From Virgibacillus halotolerans (GTDB lineage Bacteria; Bacillota; Bacilli; Bacillales; Amphibacillaceae), in assembly GCF_016908515.1 (NCBI RefSeq), contig NZ_JAFBEA010000013.1, positions 54,294 to 118,293 on the forward strand: a stretch of 64,000 bases of DNA, given 5' to 3'. The translations under genes were made by a program, and so were the position numbers. Each line of letters begins with the position of its first letter. Positions within the stretch are counted from its first letter, which is position 1. Shown one piece after another: positions 60,646-64,000 of the stretch. A model generated the notes under the pieces. That model was not told the DNA's origin. It did not search any database and saw only the letters and a list, made by a program, of their open reading frames with translations.

Positions 60646-61290
60646 TTACCCCGCGCCCCCCGCGTCTGACGATTTATCGTTTTCATCGTTTTTATCTTGC
60701 TCTGTTTTTTCGCCACCCTCTTCATCTTTAGCCGATTCGTTTTTATTCTCCTCATCAGCTGCCTTTAATAGTATATCTTGAATTTTTGCCTGAAATAAAG
60801 GCGTATCTATCGTTTGCTGAATCGCTGTCTCAAGATGGGCCCGAAATTGCTGACCTTTTAATACTTGTAACATTTGTTCAGTGATTTCCGGGTTTTGCAG
60901 TAGTTCAAGCATTTGCTTTTGAAATTCTGCATCGTTCATTAAATTTTTCATTAGTTTTTTCTGTTCATCTGACATCGATTTAACATAGCTTTCAACAAAT
61001 TTCGGATCCTTAAATAATTTGGTCCACATTTCGGCACCTTTTTCGGACGTGAGTGCATCATTGATCGATTGTTTGACAACATCGGAATTAATCACAAGCT
61101 CCTGCTTCATTTTATCGTCAGTCATTATTTCTGCAAGTGCCCTGCGTCCGTCATCTGTTTGCAATATGTCAACAACCATTTTCTTTGTTGTATCATATTC
61201 GCCTTCTTTTGCGGAGGAATCCCCTCCATCACAAGCACTCATCATGATGATGGAAATTCCTGCAATTAAAATGAAGATATTGCGTATCAT
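60646..61290 (-). CDS. gerD: Spore germination lipoprotein GerD
   Basis: A 214-residue lipoprotein. The signal peptide ends in the lipobox IMMSAC (Cys at about 20). The helical core DDGRRALAEIMTDDKMKQEL to PEITEQMLQVLKGQQFRAHL matches GerD, followed by a Glu/Asp/Lys-rich tail. It organises nutrient germinant receptors into clusters in the inner spore membrane. AAGGAGGATATCCTCA precedes the ATG. Position between salA and kbaA matches the Bacillus order. Confidence 0.92.
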   Translation of the reverse strand: MIRNIFILIAGISIIMMSACDGGDSSAKEGEYDTTKKMVVDILQTDDGRRALAEIMTDDKMKQELVINSDVVKQSINDALTSEKGAEMWTKLFKDPKFVESYVKSMSDEQKKLMKNLMNDAEFQKQMLELLQNPEITEQMLQVLKGQQFRAHLETAIQQTIDTPLFQAKIQDILLKAADEENKNESAKDEEGGEKTEQDKNDENDKSSDAGGAG

Positions 61291-61451
61291 TGAGGATATC
61301 CTCCTTCCTTTACACCTTTAATATGGATGTTCGATTAAAGAAATATGCACTTTTTTAAGGAAAAAAGTCTGCCGACGTGATAAACTACGATTAAACACAA
61401 ATGAAATGGATATGAGTCGTATAGTAAGATATTTTGTAGGAGGAAATCGGA

Positions 61452-62111
61452 TTGAATAGTCGTAAATTGGTGCACTTCTTTTTTACAACCCTCATTATTG
61501 GGGGAATAGCAGGACTAATAACGAGCTTTTTTGTGAAGGCAGAAGAATATAGCTTAATCTTAAGTCCGTTTGATTTTATGGAATTGCTCGGTCTAGTCGT
61601 GTTTTTTATAGGGATCGGTTTTGTTTTTAGTATGATAAGTCAAACGGGCTTTTTTGCTTATTTGTTTATTAATCGATTCGGTTTAAGTATTTTTCGTTCC
61701 TATTGGTCGACCATACAGATTGTACTTGTTGCGTTTGTCGTATTTGATTTAATATATTTTCCATATAAAGCAACACAAGGAACGGTTTCTATCTTTTGGT
61801 ATATTTTAATGTCCTTTGCGATTCTTGCTTACGGGTGGTTTATCTCGGAAGTGAAGGCGCAGGAAACCAATCGGTCAGCATTTGCTCCGGCATTGTTTTT
61901 AATGGTAGTCATGACGACACTTGAATGGATACCAGGATTGCAAACGGAAGGTACGGATTACGCGTGGTTGATGATCATTCCGTTACTTGCATGTAATACT
62001 TATCAGTTGCTTGCACTGCATCGTCTAACAAAAAAGGATAGTGCAAAAGGAAAACAGCCCGAAGCAAAACAACCCGCACGTAAGAAAAAGGCGGGTATGA
62101 ATAGAGCATAA
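61452..62111 (+). CDS. kbaA: KinB-signalling pathway activator KbaA
   Basis: A 219-residue protein with six membrane helices (GGIAGLITSFFVKAEEYSLI, MISQTGFFAYLFINRFGLSI, IFWYILMSFAILAYGWFISE) and a basic tail. It starts at TTG with AGGAGGAAATCGGA upstream. KbaA promotes KinB activity at the onset of sporulation. Recognised by length, helix layout and its place between gerD and pdaB. Confidence 0.9.
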   Translation: MNSRKLVHFFFTTLIIGGIAGLITSFFVKAEEYSLILSPFDFMELLGLVVFFIGIGFVFSMISQTGFFAYLFINRFGLSIFRSYWSTIQIVLVAFVVFDLIYFPYKATQGTVSIFWYILMSFAILAYGWFISEVKAQETNRSAFAPALFLMVVMTTLEWIPGLQTEGTDYAWLMIIPLLACNTYQLLALHRLTKKDSAKGKQPEAKQPARKKKAGMNRA

Positions 62112-62117
62112 TAACTT

Positions 62118-62150
62118 ACCTCTGATTCCCGAATAGGATCAGAGGTTTTT
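62118..62150. terminator. Terminator between kbaA and pdaB
   Basis: ACCTCTGAT (62118-62126) pairs with ATCAGAGGT (62138-62146), then TTTTTTT; it lies between convergent genes. Confidence 0.85.
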
Positions 62151-62909
62151 TTATTCTACCATCTTCGCTTTTGCGTGCGCAGCATTAACCATCTCAGTGA
62201 TGGAGATAAAATCGAATCCCTTATTTTTTAATCCAGGCAAAATCTTTTTCAAAGCATCTGAGGTTTGTTTTGCTGAATCGGAAGCATGCAGTAAAATAAT
62301 ATCCCCATTTTCAGTCTGTTTCATGACTTGATCGATAATGAAGTCTGTACCCGGGTTTTTCCAATCATTTGTATCCACGTTGTAATGAATAACCTGGTAA
62401 TTTAACTCTTCTGCCAGTTCGATGATCTCTTTATTGAAATGACCACTGGGTGTTCGCAAAAGGTTGATATCTTCGTAACCCATCTTTTTGAAAACTTCCC
62501 GGGCGTGTAATAAATCTTTTCTTACTTGTTCTATGTCTTGATCGAGGTAGCTCTTATAACGATAACCTAGCATACCAAGTTCGTGTTTCCCCTCTGATAT
62601 TTTTTCTACAATATCTGGATGTCGCTCTGCCCATTCGCCACTAACAAAAAAGGTAGCCTGAACCTGATTCTTTTCAAGTTGCTCTAGGACGTCGAGAACG
62701 TTCTCTTCTCCCCAGCTGATATTAAAGGTTAAGGCTATATCCGTTTCATTGGCATCCCCTTTCGTAAGTGCGACAGGCTTGTCCTGTGAAGAAACTGAAA
62801 ATGCTCCGTCCTGCTCAAACCATACGAATGCAGCGGTAAACAATGCCAGTGCTACGACAACAAGCCAACGCTTGCTTTTATTAAATCGCCATACATAAAA
62901 ATGTTCCAT
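62151..62909 (-). CDS. pdaB: Sporulation polysaccharide-deacetylase-like protein PdaB
   Basis: A 252-residue NodB-fold protein with an N-terminal membrane anchor. The first catalytic motif reads TFNISWG where active deacetylases have TFDDG, and the second reads HELGMLGYRY where they have HTxxH; later motifs are LRTPSGHFN and ILLHASD. The loss of key metal ligands agrees with what I recall of PdaB proteins, whose enzymatic activity is unproven. PdaB is needed to keep spores stable after formation. AGGGAGGAAGAAGCT precedes the ATG. Confidence 0.9.
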   Translation of the reverse strand: MEHFYVWRFNKSKRWLVVVALALFTAAFVWFEQDGAFSVSSQDKPVALTKGDANETDIALTFNISWGEENVLDVLEQLEKNQVQATFFVSGEWAERHPDIVEKISEGKHELGMLGYRYKSYLDQDIEQVRKDLLHAREVFKKMGYEDINLLRTPSGHFNKEIIELAEELNYQVIHYNVDTNDWKNPGTDFIIDQVMKQTENGDIILLHASDSAKQTSDALKKILPGLKNKGFDFISITEMVNAAHAKAKMVE

Positions 62910-63242
62910 AGCTTCTTCCCTCCTATGTCGTGTGCTTGCCTTTGTTAAGTCTATGAATAGAAATGATAATTATGAACAAGCTATTCACCTCTAATGAAAT
63001 TGGTGATCAAACGAATGGAAGAAGATGAAAAACATGTCATGCAGGGTATAGTAATGTAAGAATAAAAAAACGAGCACAACCGACAAAATGCGCCAAAGTT
63101 TTCGTAATTTGTGGTATAAAGTATAAAAGAAACACTTTATAGCAGTTTGGTGGGCAGTAAAACCCCCACTGAATGAAGTTTCACTTTATAGAAAATCAGG
63201 TAAAAGGATAACTGGCTTGTTTGAGGAGGTTTAAGAAGAATT
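62910..63242. other. Intergenic, no gene seen
   Basis: Upstream region of pdaB and of the small gene at 63243. It contains CACTTTATAGCAG with a related TCACTTTATAGAA about 50 bases later, flanking GGGCAGTAAAACCCCCACTG, but no recognisable regulatory element. Confidence 0.4.
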
Positions 63243-63464
63243 ATGTTGGGTTTATTAATTAGTGAAATGGAACAAAGTGAAATAGAGTACTTATTGAAAC
63301 GAGAGATGGAAGAGCTTTTGATGGATTTAGAAGATCCAAGAATAGACCAGATGGTAAAACGTGCAATGAGTGAAAGGTATTATACGCTCTTCCAATTATT
63401 TCGAAGAGTAGCAAGTGAGCAGGAATGCATGAAATATATGCCGAAAAGACAAGAAAATCAATAA
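63243..63464 (+). CDS. Small acidic helical protein, unrecognised
   Basis: A 73-residue protein predicted to be helical and strongly charged: SEIEYLLKREMEELLMDLED then QMVKRAMSERYYTLFQLFRR. TTGAGGAGGT lies upstream (about 12 bases before the ATG) and a clear terminator follows, so it is probably a real gene. It sits alone between pdaB and the rRNA operon. I do not recognise a family. Confidence 0.65.
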   Translation: MLGLLISEMEQSEIEYLLKREMEELLMDLEDPRIDQMVKRAMSERYYTLFQLFRRVASEQECMKYMPKRQENQ

Positions 63465-63475
63465 CTTATGACGGC

Positions 63476-63513
63476 AAAAACCTCTATAGCTTGTATTTTA
63501 TAGAGGTTTTTTC
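63476..63513 (+). terminator. Terminator of the small gene before the rRNA operon
   Basis: AAACCTCTATA (63478-63488) pairs with TATAGAGGTTT (63499-63509), then TTTT. Confidence 0.85.
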
Positions 63514-63526
63514 ATTGCTGATTTGC

Positions 63527-63554
63527 TTACAATGTCTTTCTTTTGTGATATAAT
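63527..63554 (+). promoter_or_regulatory. rRNA operon promoter, upstream (P1-like)
   Basis: TTACAA (63527-63532), a 16-base spacer and TATAAT (63549-63554). The -10 box is perfect; the -35 box is moderate. Confidence 0.6.
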
Positions 63555-63778
63555 ATATTCGTGCTTATAACATATGGATCCAGTGAACTCGACATTTTTT
63601 AGGGAATGAAAAAGTCCGGTCAGAGATGGGATTTCGTGATGTTTCAACATGAAATGTCATTTCTTGATAAAAAAATGGTTTTTACTATTGATCTTATATT
63701 ATTAATATGCTATATTAATTTCTGTTGTCATTTCCGAAATTCGTTTTTTACAGAGAAAAAAATATTTCAAAAAGGTTA

Positions 63779-63807
63779 TTGACAATTATTTGAAACCATG
63801 ATAAATT
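63779..63807 (+). promoter_or_regulatory. rRNA operon promoter, downstream (P2-like)
   Basis: TTGACA (63779-63784), a 17-base spacer and TAAATT (63802-63807), preceded by an A/T-rich stretch that could act as an UP element. Confidence 0.75.
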
Positions 63808-63838
63808 AAGTCTTGTCGCAAAAACGACATAAGAAAAA

Positions 63839-63853
63839 TTGCTCCTTGAAAAC
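63839..63853 (+). promoter_or_regulatory. boxA-like antitermination site in the rRNA leader
   Basis: TTGCTCCTTGAAAAC closely matches the TGCTCTTTGAAAA boxA of Bacillus rRNA leaders. The following 130 bases are leader RNA with hairpin potential. Confidence 0.65.
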
Positions 63854-63985
63854 TGAACAAAACAACCAGTATGTCAAGAAAAACAGAGACTGTTTTTCGA
63901 ACATTTAAAGGCTTGCCTTTAGATGAACAAGTAACAAGCTAAGACAATTGATAGAGTCGATTGGTGTCGATTCTATTTCAAACAC

Positions 63986-64000
63986 TTTTTTGGAGAGTTT
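63986..64000 (+). rRNA. 16S rRNA, first bases (runs off the right edge)
   Basis: TTTTTGGAGAGTTT at the window end matches the start of 16S rRNA (consensus ...GGAGAGTTTGATCCTGG). Only about 15 bases are inside. The exact mature 5' end is estimated by comparison with the B. subtilis start. Confidence 0.85.

Noticed and set aside
1..64000. CRISPR arrays, tRNA genes, prophage genes, integrases
   Set aside because: None recognised; the repeats present are dispersed, not regularly spaced direct repeats.

Overview
The window reads as chromosome of a low-GC, spore-forming member of the Bacillaceae, most like the Oceanobacillus/Virgibacillus group. Evidence: strong AGGAGG-type ribosome sites with frequent TTG/GTG starts, Fur boxes, XylR-type operators with cre-like boxes, and at the right end the spore gene order cwlD-salA-gerD-kbaA-pdaB followed by an rRNA operon leader and the first bases of 16S rRNA. 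No computation or database search was run; all identifications come from reading motifs, lengths and context.

Layout. 1-8.0 kb: start of a betaine-aldehyde dehydrogenase (minus), then a HAD phosphatase, a UgpABCE-like ABC importer, a PHP-domain metallohydrolase and a GbsR-type regulator; together they look like uptake and breakdown of a phosphorylated compound, possibly glycerophosphocholine. 8.0-8.8 kb: a graveyard with an MFS fragment and a miniature IS200/IS605 remnant that keeps the tnpB tail and right-end hairpin. 8.8-12.5 kb: phnD-phnC-phnE-phnE importer (minus). 14.1-19.9 kb: flavin ferredoxin/NADP reductase diverging from a Fur-controlled siderophore ABC importer. 20.0-22.1 kb: AI-2E and AEC family membrane proteins.

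22.5-52.5 kb is the most interesting part: a large sugar-acid island. It holds two ROK (XylR-like) repressors, uxaC-gnd, an AraC regulator with three Gfo/Idh/MocA oxidoreductases and an AP-endonuclease-2-fold isomerase, a LarA-family protein with a mannonate-oxidoreductase-like SDR, gluconokinase, a TRAP transporter, three GPH/MFS sugar transporters and a second AraC regulator. Scattered through it are all genes for the nickel-pincer nucleotide cofactor: larB, larE, and larC split into two stand-alone genes, larC1 and larC2, almost 12 kb apart. Read together, the enzymes spell an unbroken route: glucuronate -> fructuronate (UxaC) -> mannonate (SDR) -> gluconate (C2 epimerisation by the LarA-family protein) -> 6-phosphogluconate (gluconokinase) -> ribulose 5-phosphate (Gnd). 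The usual mannonate dehydratase / KDG kinase / KDPG aldolase genes are not in the window. Seven XylR-type operators, each near a cre-like box, tie these transcription units into one regulon.

52.6-64 kb: housekeeping and sporulation genes (GNAT acetyltransferase, an HlyD-like adaptor pair, YihY, DUF948 proteins, the cwlD-to-pdaB block), then the rRNA promoter region. Two families of dispersed repeats sit between genes: a roughly 90-bp three-hairpin element (two copies) and a GC-rich repeat (three loci).
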